NCBI RefSeq assembly: GCF_013449685.1
Contig: NZ_JACDSF010000017.1
Span: forward strand, 228,274-292,273
Length of the DNA: 64,000 bases
Source: Pectobacterium brasiliense
GTDB lineage: Bacteria > Pseudomonadota > Gammaproteobacteria > Enterobacterales > Enterobacteriaceae
Direction: 5' to 3'
This document shows, in pieces, positions 28,537 through 38,582 of this stretch. The position numbers were made by a program, and so were the translations under genes. Below the pieces are notes generated by a model. That model did no database searches. It saw only the letters and a list, made by a program, of their open reading frames with translations, and was not told where the DNA came from. Position 1 is the first letter of the stretch. Every line of letters begins with the position of its first letter.

Positions 28537-29118
28537 TTAGTCTTTATCGATCCGGCTCGCTACCGCACCCTGTTGGTCTTTATATTTGGCATCCTGACGG
28601 CGGTTGTAAGGACGAGCAGCCGGCCCAGAAAGCGGTTCAAAACTCAGAGCGCCAATCATCATGCCGGGGCGTAACGCCAACGGCAACTTACCTGAATTAT
28701 AGAACTCCAGCACAATTCTTCCTTGCCAACCTGGATCGATGCGGTGTGCGGTGACGTGAACCATCAATCCCAGACGGGCCAGCGAAGAGCGACCATCCAG
28801 CCAGCCAACCAAATTATCCGGCAACGTAACGGATTCAAGCGTCACGGCCAGCGCTAATTCACCCGGGTGCAGGAAAAACGCCTCGCCTTCTGGCAAATTG
28901 ATTTCATCACTCATAACGCGATCCAGCGCCGCGCTGACTTCATCTTTCGGGCCACTTAAGTCAATGAAGGCCGCAGTGTGTCCGCGGAAGACACGAAACT
29001 GATTTCCCAAACGAACATCAACGGTCGCACCACTGATCCTCTCAGTAGGCGGACGGGGTGTAATCACCAGTCGGCCATCATCCAGCCAGGCTTCAATGTC
29101 ACGGTCACACAGTCTCAT
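28537..29118 (-). CDS. dcd: dCTP deaminase
   Basis: Deaminates dCTP to dUTP, feeding thymidylate synthesis. The start at the ATG at 29118 gives 193 residues and an N-terminus [17 protein letters not shown], identical in layout to E. coli Dcd; the longer frame adds only MENK. Conserved segments include [11 protein letters not shown], the active-site [17 protein letters not shown] (with Arg-Ser-Ser), [13 protein letters not shown] and the C-terminal [11 protein letters not shown] lid. It lies between udk and asmA on the minus strand. A shortened copy of an interspersed repeat lies in the gap to udk. Confidence 0.96.
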   Translation of the reverse strand: MRLCDRDIEAWLDDGRLVITPRPPTERISGATVDVRLGNQFRVFRGHTAAFIDLSGPKDEVSAALDRVMSDEINLPEGEAFFLHPGELALAVTLESVTLPDNLVGWLDGRSSLARLGLMVHVTAHRIDPGWQGRIVLEFYNSGKLPLALRPGMMIGALSFEPLSGPAARPYNRRQDAKYKDQQGAVASRIDKD

Positions 29119-29162
29119 CTTATTCTCCATTCGACGCCGGTATCTATCAGATAAACCTCATC

Positions 29163-29222
29163 TACCCGTCATACTTCACATGATCTCCACGTTAGTGAGG
29201 CAACGCGGATTATTTAGGGTAT
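29163..29222. repeat. Internally deleted copy of an interspersed palindromic repeat
   Basis: Starts with TACCCGTCATACTTCA and ends with ATTATTTAGGGTAT, the same termini (inverted) as the 124-base element at 52169-52292, but is only about 60 bases long. The inner 23 bases at its right end match the longer copy at all but two positions. It lies between udk and dcd. Such elements are scattered non-coding repeats in several enterobacteria (from memory). Confidence 0.7.
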
Positions 29223-29225
29223 CGA

Positions 29226-29867
29226 CTACTCAAAAAACTGGCTTATCTTGGCTTTCAAAATATCAATCGCAATACGGTTTTTCCCGCCGCGCGGCACAAT
29301 AATGTCGGCATACTGCTTAGAGGGCTCGATAAATTGCAGGAACATCGGGCGCACGGTCTTCTGATACTGTTCCATCACGGAATCCATTGAACGCCCGCGC
29401 TCATTAACGTCGCGGCGCATACGGCGCAGCAGGCAAATATCCAGCGGTGTATCGACAAAAATAGAGAAATTCATCTCACTGCGCAGGCGCGCATCCGTCA
29501 GCAGCAGGATACCTTCCAGAATAATGACCTTTTTCAGCTCGATATGCACGGTTTCCTGCTTGCGGGTGTGCTCGACATAGCTGTACTGCGGGACTTCGAT
29601 CGCCTGACCAGCTTTCAGCATCTGCAAATGCTTGAGCAGCAGACTATGATCCATCGAGCTCGGGTGGTCATAGTTAGTTTTTACCCGCTCTTCCATCGTC
29701 AGGTGGCTTTGATCTTTATAATAACTGTCTTCAGATATCACCCCGATATGCTGATCACCAACCTGATCGCGCAATTCTCGATACAAGGTGCTGGAAATAA
29801 GACTTTTACCCGAAGCGGATGCTCCTGAGATCCCGATGATGACGCACTGGTGAGACTGATCAGTCAT
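29226..29867 (-). CDS. udk: Uridine kinase
   Basis: Phosphorylates uridine and cytidine to UMP and CMP in pyrimidine salvage. The start at 29867 gives 213 residues beginning [21 protein letters not shown], with the P-loop GASASGKS at about residues 14-21. [11 protein letters not shown], the [11 protein letters not shown] substrate loop and [13 protein letters not shown] are typical. The 23-residue N-terminal extension of the longest frame is not conserved and is excluded. It is read in the order mrp, udk, dcd, asmA on the minus strand. Confidence 0.96.
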   Translation of the reverse strand: MTDQSHQCVIIGISGASASGKSLISSTLYRELRDQVGDQHIGVISEDSYYKDQSHLTMEERVKTNYDHPSSMDHSLLLKHLQMLKAGQAIEVPQYSYVEHTRKQETVHIELKKVIILEGILLLTDARLRSEMNFSIFVDTPLDICLLRRMRRDVNERGRSMDSVMEQYQKTVRPMFLQFIEPSKQYADIIVPRGGKNRIAIDILKAKISQFFE

Positions 29868-30057
29868 GGTATTAACGACCTGATTAATATAAATAAAAGA
29901 GAGGGGAATGCGCCAACGGGCGCTTTGACGCGGCAATTATAGGGAGTTACCCCCCTTCACGCCACCCTTTCCGCGTATTGCGCCCGAGGGAAATCGCATG
30001 CTGGCGCAGGATCAAACCGGGGCAAATCCCCCGGCTGATTACCCTTTGGCGGAAACG

Positions 30058-31167
30058 CTACAGCGCCCGGAAAGAAATTTCGCCGGGAATCGTATCACCC
30101 TGCCAGTAAAGCTGAGCGGCAACCTGCCCCGCCAGTTCGCGATACAGAGAAGTAAACTCGCTGTCCGGCTGGCTGACTACCGTCGGTTCACCGCGGTCAA
30201 GGTCTTCACGCAGGGAGATATGCAGCGGAAGCTGACCTAACAGAGAACAGTGATATTTTTCCGCCAGCTTCTGCGCACCGCCCGTGCCGAAGATCGGCTC
30301 CAGATGACCACAGTTGCTACAGATATGTACGCTCATATTCTCAACGATGCCCAGTACCGGCACACTGACTTTTTCAAACATCGCGATACCCTTCATGGCA
30401 TCCATCAGTGCGATATCCTGTGGCGTCGTCACCACGACCGCACCCGTGACAGGAATACTCTGCGCCAGCGTCAGTTGAATATCACCCGTACCCGGCGGCA
30501 TATCTAATACCAGATAGTCCAGATCCGGCCAGAGAGTATCCTGCAGCAGTTGCAATAACGCTTTGCTGGCCATCGGCCCACGCCACACCATTGCGTTATC
30601 GTCCGTCACCAGATAACCAATCGAGTTGGTTGCCAGGCCGTGCGCGATAATCGGTGCCATATGTTGACCATCTGGCGAGGTTGGGCGCTCACTGGCCGAG
30701 CCCAGCATAGTCGGAATGGAAGGACCGTAGATGTCAGCATCCAGAATGCCCACATTCGCGCCTTCGGCCGCCAGCGCCAGCGCCATATTGACTGCGGTAC
30801 TGGATTTGCCGACTCCGCCTTTGCCGGAGCTGACGGCAATGATGTTTTTCACGCCCTTCACGCCGGCCTGATCGTTAACCCGACGCAGCGTCGCGATATC
30901 GTGCGTTAAGCGCCACTCGACCGCCTTTGCGCCTGATAAACGTAATAGCTCATCGCTAACCGTTTCTTTTAATACTGCCAAACCGCTCAGCCAGACAAAC
31001 GGCATCGTCAGGTCGATATGCAACACGTTGTCCAGCAGCGCACAATGGCGCAGTGCATTCAGTGTCGTCAGGTTATTTTTCAGTGTCGGGTGCTGAAAAG
31101 TAGATAAAACCCCGGTGACCATCGCACGTAGTGCTTCAGGGCGTTGTTCGGGGACTGTCGCGTTCAT
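30058..31167 (-). CDS. mrp: Iron-sulfur cluster carrier ATPase Mrp/ApbC
   Basis: A 369-residue P-loop NTPase that binds and delivers Fe-S clusters. The deviant Walker A AVSSGKGGVGKSS is at about residues 111-123, DADIYGPSIPTMLG is the Walker A' region, DYLVLDMPPGTGD is Walker B, and CSNCGH holds the cluster-binding Cys pair. The N-terminal extension (about 100 residues) is the DUF59-like domain found in longer Mrp proteins. It is divergent from metG, as in E. coli. Confidence 0.95.
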   Translation of the reverse strand: MNATVPEQRPEALRAMVTGVLSTFQHPTLKNNLTTLNALRHCALLDNVLHIDLTMPFVWLSGLAVLKETVSDELLRLSGAKAVEWRLTHDIATLRRVNDQAGVKGVKNIIAVSSGKGGVGKSSTAVNMALALAAEGANVGILDADIYGPSIPTMLGSASERPTSPDGQHMAPIIAHGLATNSIGYLVTDDNAMVWRGPMASKALLQLLQDTLWPDLDYLVLDMPPGTGDIQLTLAQSIPVTGAVVVTTPQDIALMDAMKGIAMFEKVSVPVLGIVENMSVHICSNCGHLEPIFGTGGAQKLAEKYHCSLLGQLPLHISLREDLDRGEPTVVSQPDSEFTSLYRELAGQVAAQLYWQGDTIPGEISFRAL

Positions 31168-31390
31168 TCCGGCTCCTTGAAATTCTCATATTTGACCGTT
31201 GAGACCGTATATAGCATACCAGAGCGAGGGAAGCCTGACGCCCTTCGGCATCAAAAACGTGGAAACGCTACGCAAATTAAAATCTGCCATGGGGTTTCCT
31301 GCCGTTTTTACTCACGCCAGCGGTTTACGCAGCAAGGCGCTATCGGTTAACATCGATTTCCCTCTATTCACAAAAGAAAGCAAGTTCCTC

Positions 31391-33421
31391 ATGACTCAAG
31401 TCGCAAAGAAAATCTTGGTAACGTGCGCGCTGCCTTACGCTAATGGTTCAATCCACCTCGGTCATATGCTTGAACACGTTCAGGCCGATATTTGGGTTCG
31501 TTACCAACGAATGCGCGGTAACCAGGTTCACTTTATCTGTGCGGACGACGCTCACGGCACGCCAATCATGCTGAAAGCACAGCAGATGGGGATTGCGCCG
31601 GAAGAGATGATTGCGGCGATGAGTCAGGAGCATCAGCAGGACTTTGCTGGCTTCAATATCAGCTATGACAACTACCACTCTACGCACAGCGAAGAGAACC
31701 GAGAGCTGTCAGGTCTGATTTATGGTCGTCTGAAAGAGAACGGTTTTATTAAAAATCGCACTATTTCTCAGTTGTACGACCCAGAGAAAGGCATGTTTCT
31801 GCCGGATCGTTTCGTCAAAGGCACCTGCCCGAAATGTAAGGCAGCCGATCAATACGGCGATAACTGCGAAGTCTGCGGTGCGACCTACAGCCCAACAGAG
31901 CTGATCGAACCAAAATCAGTGGTGTCTGGTGCCACGCCAGAGATGCGTGAAACAGAACACTTTTTCTTCGATCTGCCTGCGTTCAGCGAGATGCTGCAAG
32001 CCTGGACGCGCTCCGGCGCATTGCAGGAGCAAGTCGCTAACAAGATGCAGGAATGGTTCGATTCTGGTCTGCAACAGTGGGACATTACCCGCGACGCGCC
32101 GTATTTCGGTTTTGAAATCCCCGATGCACCGGGCAAATATTTTTACGTCTGGCTGGACGCGCCAATCGGCTACATGGGGTCGTTCAAGAACCTGTGCGAC
32201 AAACGTGGCGATCTGAATTTCGATGATTTCTGGAAGAAAGACTCCGACGCAGATTTGTACCACTTCATCGGTAAAGACATCGTTTATTTCCACAGCCTGT
32301 TCTGGCCTGCCATGCTGGAAGGCAGCGGTTTCCGTAAACCGACAAACCTGTTCGTACATGGTTATGTCACGGTCAACGGTGCCAAGATGTCTAAATCACG
32401 CGGCACCTTCATCAAAGCAGGCACGTACCTGCAACACTTGGATGCCGATTGCCTGCGTTATTACTACGCGGCAAAACTGTCTTCTCGCATTGATGACATC
32501 GACCTCAATCTGGAAGATTTCGTTCAGCGCGTGAATGCTGATATCGTTAACAAAGTCGTGAATCTGGCATCACGTAATGCCGGTTTCATCAACAAGCGCT
32601 TTGACGGCAAGTTGGCGGACAAGCTGGCCGACGCCGAGCTGTACAAAACCTTCACCGATGCCGCCACCAGCATTGCCGAAGCCTATAGCAGCCGTGAATC
32701 CGGGCGTGCCATTCGTGAGATCATGGCGCTGGCAGATATCGCCAACCGCTATGTTGACGAACAGGCACCGTGGGTTGTGGCGAAAGCAGAAGGTCGGGAT
32801 GAAGACCTGCAAGCCATTTGCTCAATGGGCATCAACCTGTTCCGCGTACTGATGACCTACCTGAAGCCGGTTCTGCCTTCGCTATCCCAGCGGACAGAAG
32901 CATTTTTGAACACAGAACTCAGCTGGGATGCTATCGCTACACCGCTGCTGAGCCATCAGGTTAGCCCATTCAAAGCGCTGTTCAACCGCATCGATCTGGA
33001 TAAAGTTAATGCGATGGTTGACGCGTCTAAAGAAGATATGGTCGCCGCGCAAAAAGTCGTCTCCGGCCCACTGGCAGACAACCCAGTGCAGGACACGATT
33101 AACTTTGACGATTTTGCCAAAGTCGATATGCGTATTGCACTGATTAAGCAGGCTGAGTTGGTTGACGGTTCTGACAAACTCTTACGTCTGACGCTGGATC
33201 TGGGCGGCGAAACCCGTCAGGTCTTCTCCGGCATTCGTGAGGCTTATCCCGATCCGGCTAAGCTGGAAGGCCGTTTAACCGTGATGGTCGCCAATCTGGC
33301 TCCGCGTAAAATGCGCTTCGGCATATCAGAAGGCATGGTGATGGCAGCCGGTCCCGGCGGGAAAGATATCTTCCTGTTGAGCCCAGACAGCGGCGCTCAG
33401 CCTGGTATGCAGGTCAAATAA
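31391..33421 (+). CDS. metG: Methionyl-tRNA synthetase
   Basis: Charges initiator and elongator tRNA-Met. The ATG at 31391 gives 676 residues starting [19 protein letters not shown]. The class I signature HLGH is at about residues 22-25, the zinc knuckle [18 protein letters not shown] is around 146-163, and the KMSKS loop is clear ([11 protein letters not shown]). A C-terminal tRNA-binding domain starts near residue 575 ([14 protein letters not shown]). The 64-codon upstream extension of the open frame is not conserved. A Rho-independent terminator follows immediately. Confidence 0.97.
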   Translation: MTQVAKKILVTCALPYANGSIHLGHMLEHVQADIWVRYQRMRGNQVHFICADDAHGTPIMLKAQQMGIAPEEMIAAMSQEHQQDFAGFNISYDNYHSTHSEENRELSGLIYGRLKENGFIKNRTISQLYDPEKGMFLPDRFVKGTCPKCKAADQYGDNCEVCGATYSPTELIEPKSVVSGATPEMRETEHFFFDLPAFSEMLQAWTRSGALQEQVANKMQEWFDSGLQQWDITRDAPYFGFEIPDAPGKYFYVWLDAPIGYMGSFKNLCDKRGDLNFDDFWKKDSDADLYHFIGKDIVYFHSLFWPAMLEGSGFRKPTNLFVHGYVTVNGAKMSKSRGTFIKAGTYLQHLDADCLRYYYAAKLSSRIDDIDLNLEDFVQRVNADIVNKVVNLASRNAGFINKRFDGKLADKLADAELYKTFTDAATSIAEAYSSRESGRAIREIMALADIANRYVDEQAPWVVAKAEGRDEDLQAICSMGINLFRVLMTYLKPVLPSLSQRTEAFLNTELSWDAIATPLLSHQVSPFKALFNRIDLDKVNAMVDASKEDMVAAQKVVSGPLADNPVQDTINFDDFAKVDMRIALIKQAELVDGSDKLLRLTLDLGGETRQVFSGIREAYPDPAKLEGRLTVMVANLAPRKMRFGISEGMVMAAGPGGKDIFLLSPDSGAQPGMQVK

Positions 33422-33431
33422 CCACCACATC

Positions 33432-33458
33432 AAGCCGGATTTTTATCCGGCTTTTTTT
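33432..33458 (+). terminator. Rho-independent terminator of metG
   Basis: AGCCGGAT, a short TTTT loop and ATCCGGCT, followed by seven T residues, eleven bases after the metG stop codon. Confidence 0.92.
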
Positions 33459-33578
33459 GCAACAATTCCTCCACAAACTCCCGCTTACTCCCCTTTGACT
33501 GACTCGTCACGCCACATTATTTGTAACCATGAAATAACAAAATCGTTGTGTATTACAATATATAACGAATAAAAAATA

Positions 33579-33594
33579 TACCTCTTTATAGGTG
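33579..33594 (+). promoter_or_regulatory. Candidate NarL/NarP 7-2-7 site before fdnG
   Basis: TACCTCT and ATAGGTG separated by TT form an inverted repeat of the NarL heptamer TACYYMT with the 7-2-7 spacing, 13 of 14 positions matching. It lies about 107 bases before the fdnG start. E. coli fdnG is induced by nitrate through NarL, so position and gene agree. Pattern match only. Confidence 0.6.
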
Positions 33595-33619
33595 TTATGG
33601 GGGTTTAAATACTTAAATT

Positions 33620-33633
33620 TTGATTTTGCGCAA
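33620..33633 (+). promoter_or_regulatory. Candidate FNR half-matched site before fdnG
   Basis: TTGATTTTGCGCAA resembles TTGAT-N4-ATCAA: the first half is exact and the second matches three of five. It lies 27 bases before a weak minus-10-like TAAATT (33655-33660), near the spacing of a class II FNR promoter. Anaerobic activation of fdnG by FNR is known in E. coli. Confidence 0.4.
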
Positions 33634-33700
33634 AGCCCACAATTTATGTGTTGTTAAATTGCTCGCAACAAAAATGACACATAATTACACAGGGAAACTA

Positions 33701-36700
33701 ATGCAACTCAATAGAAGAGGTTTCTTTAAAGTTTGCGCGGGGGGGATGGCTGGAACCACTCTCGCGGTATTGGGCTTTACACCCACGGAAGCAATGGCAT
33801 CAGTACGTCAATATAAGCTGTTACGAGCGAAAGAGACACGTAACAACTGCACCTACTGTTCAGTGGGTTGCGGTGTGCTCATGTATAGCCTGGGCGATGG
33901 CGCCAAGAACGCAAAACCTTCCATTTTTCATATCGAAGGTGATGCGGACCACCCAGTCAGCCGTGGCTCCCTTTGCCCGAAAGGTGCAGGTCTGGTCGAC
34001 TACATCCACAGCGAAAACCGCCTGCTCTACCCAGAATACCGCGCGCCGGGCTCAGACAAATGGCAACGAATCAGCTGGGACGACGCGATTGAACGCATAG
34101 CGCGCCTGATGAAAGCTGACCGCGACGCCAACTTCGAACGTACTAACGCCAAAGGCGAAACCGTCAACCGCTGGCTGACTACCGGGATGTTGTGCTCTTC
34201 TGCCGCCAGCAACGAAACCGGCATTCTCGACCAGAAATTTGCCCGCTCTCTCGGCATGGTCGCTATCGACTGTCAGGCTCGTCTGTGTCACGGACCAACC
34301 GTTGCCGCACTAGCACCGACATTCGGCCGTGGCGCGATGACTAACAACTGGGTTGATATTAAAAACGCCAACGTCATCATCGTCATGGGCGGAAACCCGG
34401 CAGAAGCGCACCCGGTCGGTTTCAAATGGGCCGTTGAAGCGAAAACGCACAACAATGCGAAGCTGATTGTGGTCGATCCGCGTTTTAACCGCTCCGCTGC
34501 CGTTGCCGATCTCTACGCGCCGATTCGCGCAGGCTCAGATGCCGCCTTCCTGTTAGGTATCGTTAACTACCTTATTACGAACGATAAAATTCATCACGAA
34601 TACGTGGTGTCTTACACCAATGCCAGCCTGATCGTACGCGATGACTTTAGCTTCGACGAAGGCTTGTTCAGCGGCTATGACGAACAAAAACGCCAATATG
34701 ACAAATCCAGCTGGCAGTATGAGTTAGATGAGTCCGGTTTCGCCAAACGTGACAACACGCTGTCCCATCCGCGCTGCGTCTGGAACCTGCTGAAAAAGCA
34801 CGTCTCCCGCTATACGCTGGAAATGGTGACCTCTCTGTGCGGTACCTCAGCCAAAGATTACGAAGAGATTTGCCGTACGCTGGCTGAAACCTGTGTACCG
34901 AATAAAACCGCAACCTTCATGTATGCACTGGGTTGGACGCACCACACCAACGGCGCGCAAATTATCCGCTCCGCTGGCATGATCCAGCTTCTGTTGGGGA
35001 ATATTGGTATGGCAGGCGGCGGCATCAACGCCCTGCGCGGCCACTCCAACATTCAGGGGTATACCGATCTGGGTCTGCTGTCGTTAAATCTGCCGGGCTA
35101 TATGCCACTGCCGTCAGAAAAACAGCCGGATCTGAATACCTATCTGGGCCAAATCACGCCAACCGCCGTGTTGCCCGATCAGGTTAACTATTGGAAAAAC
35201 ACGCCAAAATTCTTTATCAGCATGATGAAGAGCTTCTACGGCGACCACGCGCAGGCCGCGAATAACTGGGGTTATGACTGGTTGCCGAAGTGGGATCGTA
35301 GCTACGACGTCATGGTGCAAACCGAGCTGATGGTGGAAGGCAAAATGAACGGCTACATCGTTCAGGGCTTTAACCCCGTTGCGGCGTTCTCTAACAAGAA
35401 TAAAGCGACCGAAGCGCTCTCCAAGCTCAAGTACATGGTCATCATCGATCCGCTGGTCACGGAAACGTCCACGTTCTGGCAGAACTATGGCGAATTCAAT
35501 GACGTGGATACGAAGTCCATTCAGACTGAAGTCTTCCGTCTGCCGTCTTCCTGCTTTGCCGAAGAGAATGGCTCTATCGCCAACTCCGGTCGCTGGCTGC
35601 AATGGCACTGGGCGGCGGCTGAGCCACCAGGAGAGGCCCGTCACGACGGAAAAATCCTCGGTAAGCTACTGATGCGCCTACGTGAGCTGTATAACGAAGA
35701 AGGCGGTACTTACCCGGATCCGTTGATGAACATCAACTGGAACTACAAAGACCCAGAAGATCCAACGCCGGAAGAGATCGCCCGCGAAGCCAACGGCATG
35801 GCGCTGGCTGATATCTACGACGACAGCGGCAAACTGATCCTGAAAAAAGGTCAGCAGATCGCCGATTTCTCACAGTTGCGTGATGACGGCACTACGTCCA
35901 GCTTCTGCTGGATTTACGCTGGGAGTTGGACAGAAGCCGGTAACCAGATGGATAGACGCGACAACGCCGATGCCGGTCTGGGCTGTACGCCGAACTGGGC
36001 ATGGTGCTGGCCGCAAAACCGCCGCATTCTCTACAACCGCGCCTCCGCCAACCTGCAAGGGAAACCGTGGGACAGCAAGCGTAAATTGCTGGAATGGACC
36101 GGTCAGAAGTGGCAAGGCATTGATGTGCCTGACTTCGCCGCAACCGTACCACCAGGCAAAGACACTGGGCCGTTCATCATGCTGCCGGAAGGTCTGGCAC
36201 GTCTGTTCTCCGTGGACAAACTGGTAGACGGGCCGTTCCCTGAACACTACGAGCCGATCGAATCACCTATTGGCACCAACCCGCTGCACCCGTCGGTGAT
36301 TTCCAGCCCGGTTGCGCGTTTGTTTGCGCGTGATGCGAAAACCATGGGCACCGCGAAGGATTTCCCTTATGTGGCGACCACGTACTCGATTACCGAATTG
36401 TTCCGTCACTGGACAAAACACGCACGCCTGAACGCGATTGTGCAGCCAGAACAGTTTGTTGAGATCGGTGAAAATCTGGCGAAGAGCAAAGGCATTAAAG
36501 CGGGCGATGAAGTCAAAGTCTCCTGCCAGCGTGGCTACATCAAAGCCAAAGCGGTGGTAACGAAGCGTATCAAAACGCTGCAAATTGCCGGACGCAGCGT
36601 GGAAACCGTTGGTATTCCCTGCCACTGGGGCTTTGAGGGAACCACGCGTAAAGGGTTCCTGGCTAACACACTCACCCCGAGCGTCGGCGACGCTAATTCA

Positions 36701-36748
36701 CAAACGCCTGAGTACAAAGCGTTTTTGGTTAATGTAGAGAAGGCGTAA
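33701..36748 (+). CDS. fdnG: Formate dehydrogenase-N/O alpha subunit, cysteine form
   Basis: Oxidises formate at a bis-MGD molybdenum centre on the periplasmic side and passes electrons to FdnH. The ATG at 33701 gives 1015 residues with a Tat signal (LNRRGFFKV, Arg5-Arg6) ending near EAMA. CTYCSVGC with a later SLCPKG binds the 4Fe-4S cluster. The active-site segment reads CQARLCHGPTVA: residue 196 is encoded TGT (34286-34288), cysteine, where E. coli FdnG and FdoG have selenocysteine (TGA). The rest is collinear with E. coli FdnG. A NarL-like site upstream favours the name fdnG over fdoG, though the choice is not certain. Operon fdnGHI. Confidence 0.93.
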   Translation: MQLNRRGFFKVCAGGMAGTTLAVLGFTPTEAMASVRQYKLLRAKETRNNCTYCSVGCGVLMYSLGDGAKNAKPSIFHIEGDADHPVSRGSLCPKGAGLVDYIHSENRLLYPEYRAPGSDKWQRISWDDAIERIARLMKADRDANFERTNAKGETVNRWLTTGMLCSSAASNETGILDQKFARSLGMVAIDCQARLCHGPTVAALAPTFGRGAMTNNWVDIKNANVIIVMGGNPAEAHPVGFKWAVEAKTHNNAKLIVVDPRFNRSAAVADLYAPIRAGSDAAFLLGIVNYLITNDKIHHEYVVSYTNASLIVRDDFSFDEGLFSGYDEQKRQYDKSSWQYELDESGFAKRDNTLSHPRCVWNLLKKHVSRYTLEMVTSLCGTSAKDYEEICRTLAETCVPNKTATFMYALGWTHHTNGAQIIRSAGMIQLLLGNIGMAGGGINALRGHSNIQGYTDLGLLSLNLPGYMPLPSEKQPDLNTYLGQITPTAVLPDQVNYWKNTPKFFISMMKSFYGDHAQAANNWGYDWLPKWDRSYDVMVQTELMVEGKMNGYIVQGFNPVAAFSNKNKATEALSKLKYMVIIDPLVTETSTFWQNYGEFNDVDTKSIQTEVFRLPSSCFAEENGSIANSGRWLQWHWAAAEPPGEARHDGKILGKLLMRLRELYNEEGGTYPDPLMNINWNYKDPEDPTPEEIAREANGMALADIYDDSGKLILKKGQQIADFSQLRDDGTTSSFCWIYAGSWTEAGNQMDRRDNADAGLGCTPNWAWCWPQNRRILYNRASANLQGKPWDSKRKLLEWTGQKWQGIDVPDFAATVPPGKDTGPFIMLPEGLARLFSVDKLVDGPFPEHYEPIESPIGTNPLHPSVISSPVARLFARDAKTMGTAKDFPYVATTYSITELFRHWTKHARLNAIVQPEQFVEIGENLAKSKGIKAGDEVKVSCQRGYIKAKAVVTKRIKTLQIAGRSVETVGIPCHWGFEGTTRKGFLANTLTPSVGDANSQTPEYKAFLVNVEKA

Positions 36749-36760
36749 GGGTAGCCAATT

Positions 36761-37669
36761 ATGTCAATGCAATCACAAGATATTATTAAACGTTCGGCCA
36801 CCAACGGCTTTACACCGCCTCCGCATGTGCGTGATGACAAAAGCGAAGTGGCAAAACTGATCGATGTCACCACCTGTATCGGCTGTAAAGGCTGTCAGGT
36901 AGCCTGTTCAGAGTGGAACGATATTCGTGACGACGTCGGCCATAACTTTGGCGTTTATGATAACCCAGCGGATTTGAGTGCCAAATCCTGGACGCTGATG
37001 CGCTTTTCCGAAGTGGAAGAGAACGATCGTCTGGAATGGTTGATCCGTAAAGATGGCTGCATGCACTGTAGCGATCCGGGCTGTCTGAAAGCCTGTCCTT
37101 CCGCTGGTGCCGTTATCCAGTATGCCAACGGTATCGTCGATTTTCAGTCAGAACACTGTATCGGCTGCGGCTATTGCATCGCCGGATGCCCATTCAATAT
37201 TCCGCGTCTGAATAAAGAAGATAACCGCGTCTATAAATGTACGCTGTGCGTCGACAGAGTCAGCGTTGGGCAAGAGCCTGCCTGCGTGAAAACCTGTCCG
37301 ACGGGTGCCATTCGTTTCGGTACGAAAGAAGAGATGAAGCATCTGGCAGAAGAACGCATCGCCGATCTGAAAAGCCGTGGTTATGCGAACGCAGGCCTCT
37401 ACGATCCGCAGGGCGTGGGCGGTACGCACGTGATGTATGTTCTGCACCACGCAGACAGGCCGTCGCTCTACCACAATCTGCCGGATGATCCGCAGATTTC
37501 TACGCCGGTCAACCTGTGGAAGGGCATTCTGAAGCCACTATCTGCGTTAGGGTTTGTCGCCACGTTCGCTGGGTTAATGTTCCACTACATCGGTGTGGGT
37601 CCGAACACAGAAGAAATGGATCATGACCACGAAGGAGAAGATAAAGAAGGGGGAGACAAACATGAGTAA
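36761..37669 (+). CDS. fdnH: Formate dehydrogenase beta subunit (four 4Fe-4S)
   Basis: Electron-transfer subunit of 302 residues. It has four ferredoxin-type cysteine groups: [11 protein letters not shown] near residue 41, [13 protein letters not shown] near 100, [11 protein letters not shown] near 132 and CTLCVDRV...CVKTC near 156-175. A C-terminal membrane helix (about 258-278, [21 protein letters not shown]) anchors it in the cytoplasmic membrane facing the periplasm. It follows fdnG by 12 bases and its end overlaps the fdnI start by eight bases. It travels with FdnG as a Tat hitchhiker in E. coli. Confidence 0.96.
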   Translation: MSMQSQDIIKRSATNGFTPPPHVRDDKSEVAKLIDVTTCIGCKGCQVACSEWNDIRDDVGHNFGVYDNPADLSAKSWTLMRFSEVEENDRLEWLIRKDGCMHCSDPGCLKACPSAGAVIQYANGIVDFQSEHCIGCGYCIAGCPFNIPRLNKEDNRVYKCTLCVDRVSVGQEPACVKTCPTGAIRFGTKEEMKHLAEERIADLKSRGYANAGLYDPQGVGGTHVMYVLHHADRPSLYHNLPDDPQISTPVNLWKGILKPLSALGFVATFAGLMFHYIGVGPNTEEMDHDHEGEDKEGGDKHE

Positions 37670-38297
37670 ATCAAAAATGATTTTGCGCACCAAGTTTATC
37701 GATCGCATCTGTCACTGGATTGTGGTGATTAGCTTTTTCCTGGTCGCGCTCTCAGGTATTGCTTTGTTTTTCCCAACCCTGCAATGGCTGACACAGACGT
37801 TTGGTACGCCGCAGATGGGACGTATTCTGCACCCGTTTTTTGGCGTGCTAATTGTCATCTGCCTGATCCCGATGTTCTTCCGCTTTGTTGGCCATAACAT
37901 TCCGAAGAAACGTGACTTGCCGTGGTTCCTCAACATTATTGAAGTGTTGAAAGGCAATGAGCATGAAGTCTCAGAAGTGGGTAAATATAACCCAGGCCAG
38001 AAAATGATGTTCTGGAGCATCATGGGACTGACGCTGGTGCTGTTGATCACTGGGGTAATCATGTGGCGTCCTTACTTTGCTCACCTGTTCCCGATTGATG
38101 TCGTGCGCTACGCCATTCTGATTCATGCCGTTGCGGCTATCGTCCTCATCCATGCCATCCTGATCCATATGTACATGGCGTTCTGGGTAAAAGGATCGAT
38201 CAAAGGCATGATCGAAGGCAAGGTCTCCAAGCGCTGGGCGCGTAAACACCACCCACGCTGGGCGCGTGAAATGGAAGAGAAAGAAGCTAAGAAGTAA
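37662..38297 (+). CDS. fdnI: Formate dehydrogenase cytochrome b556 gamma subunit
   Basis: Membrane di-heme cytochrome that hands electrons to menaquinone. The ATG at 37662 gives 211 residues with four membrane helices (about 18-40, 54-72, 114-132, 150-172) and the histidines [17 protein letters not shown] and [14 protein letters not shown] expected to ligate heme and line the quinone site. The GGGAG ribosome site is inside the end of fdnH. The last gene of the operon, it is followed by a strong terminator. No fdhE follows, unlike E. coli fdoGHI-fdhE. Confidence 0.95.
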   Translation: MSKSKMILRTKFIDRICHWIVVISFFLVALSGIALFFPTLQWLTQTFGTPQMGRILHPFFGVLIVICLIPMFFRFVGHNIPKKRDLPWFLNIIEVLKGNEHEVSEVGKYNPGQKMMFWSIMGLTLVLLITGVIMWRPYFAHLFPIDVVRYAILIHAVAAIVLIHAILIHMYMAFWVKGSIKGMIEGKVSKRWARKHHPRWAREMEEKEAKK

Positions 38298-38327
38298 TTC
38301 ACGTTCTTTTCATTTAATCACCTCCTC

Positions 38328-38356
38328 AAATGCCCGCCTCGCGGGCATTTTTCTTT
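38328..38356 (+). terminator. Rho-independent terminator of fdnGHI
   Basis: AAATGCCCGC and GCGGGCATTT flank a three-base loop, followed by a T-rich tail, 30 bases after the fdnI stop. Confidence 0.93.
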
Positions 38357-38582
38357 TTATCCGCAGTCAGTACGAATCGTTATAACTTAAACCCAAAAGT
38401 CATAATGCTCGCCTCTTCCTCGTCTATCGCTCAACGGCTATGATGCAGTATCATTTTTAAATAGACATCCAGACATAAAGACAGCTATAAAGTAGTGACG
38501 CAGAAAACATAACAATACTGCCATCGACACGACACACTTTCATCAACACAAGATCCCTTTATAAAACGCCATGGAGCTGATA

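Noticed and set aside
34262-34300. Selenocysteine codon and SECIS element in fdnG
   Set aside because: The codon is TGT, not TGA, and the reading frame is continuous, so no recoding is needed.
35114-35644. 176-codon minus-strand frame within fdnG
   Set aside because: A shadow of fdnG caused by its codon bias; no start site or domain.
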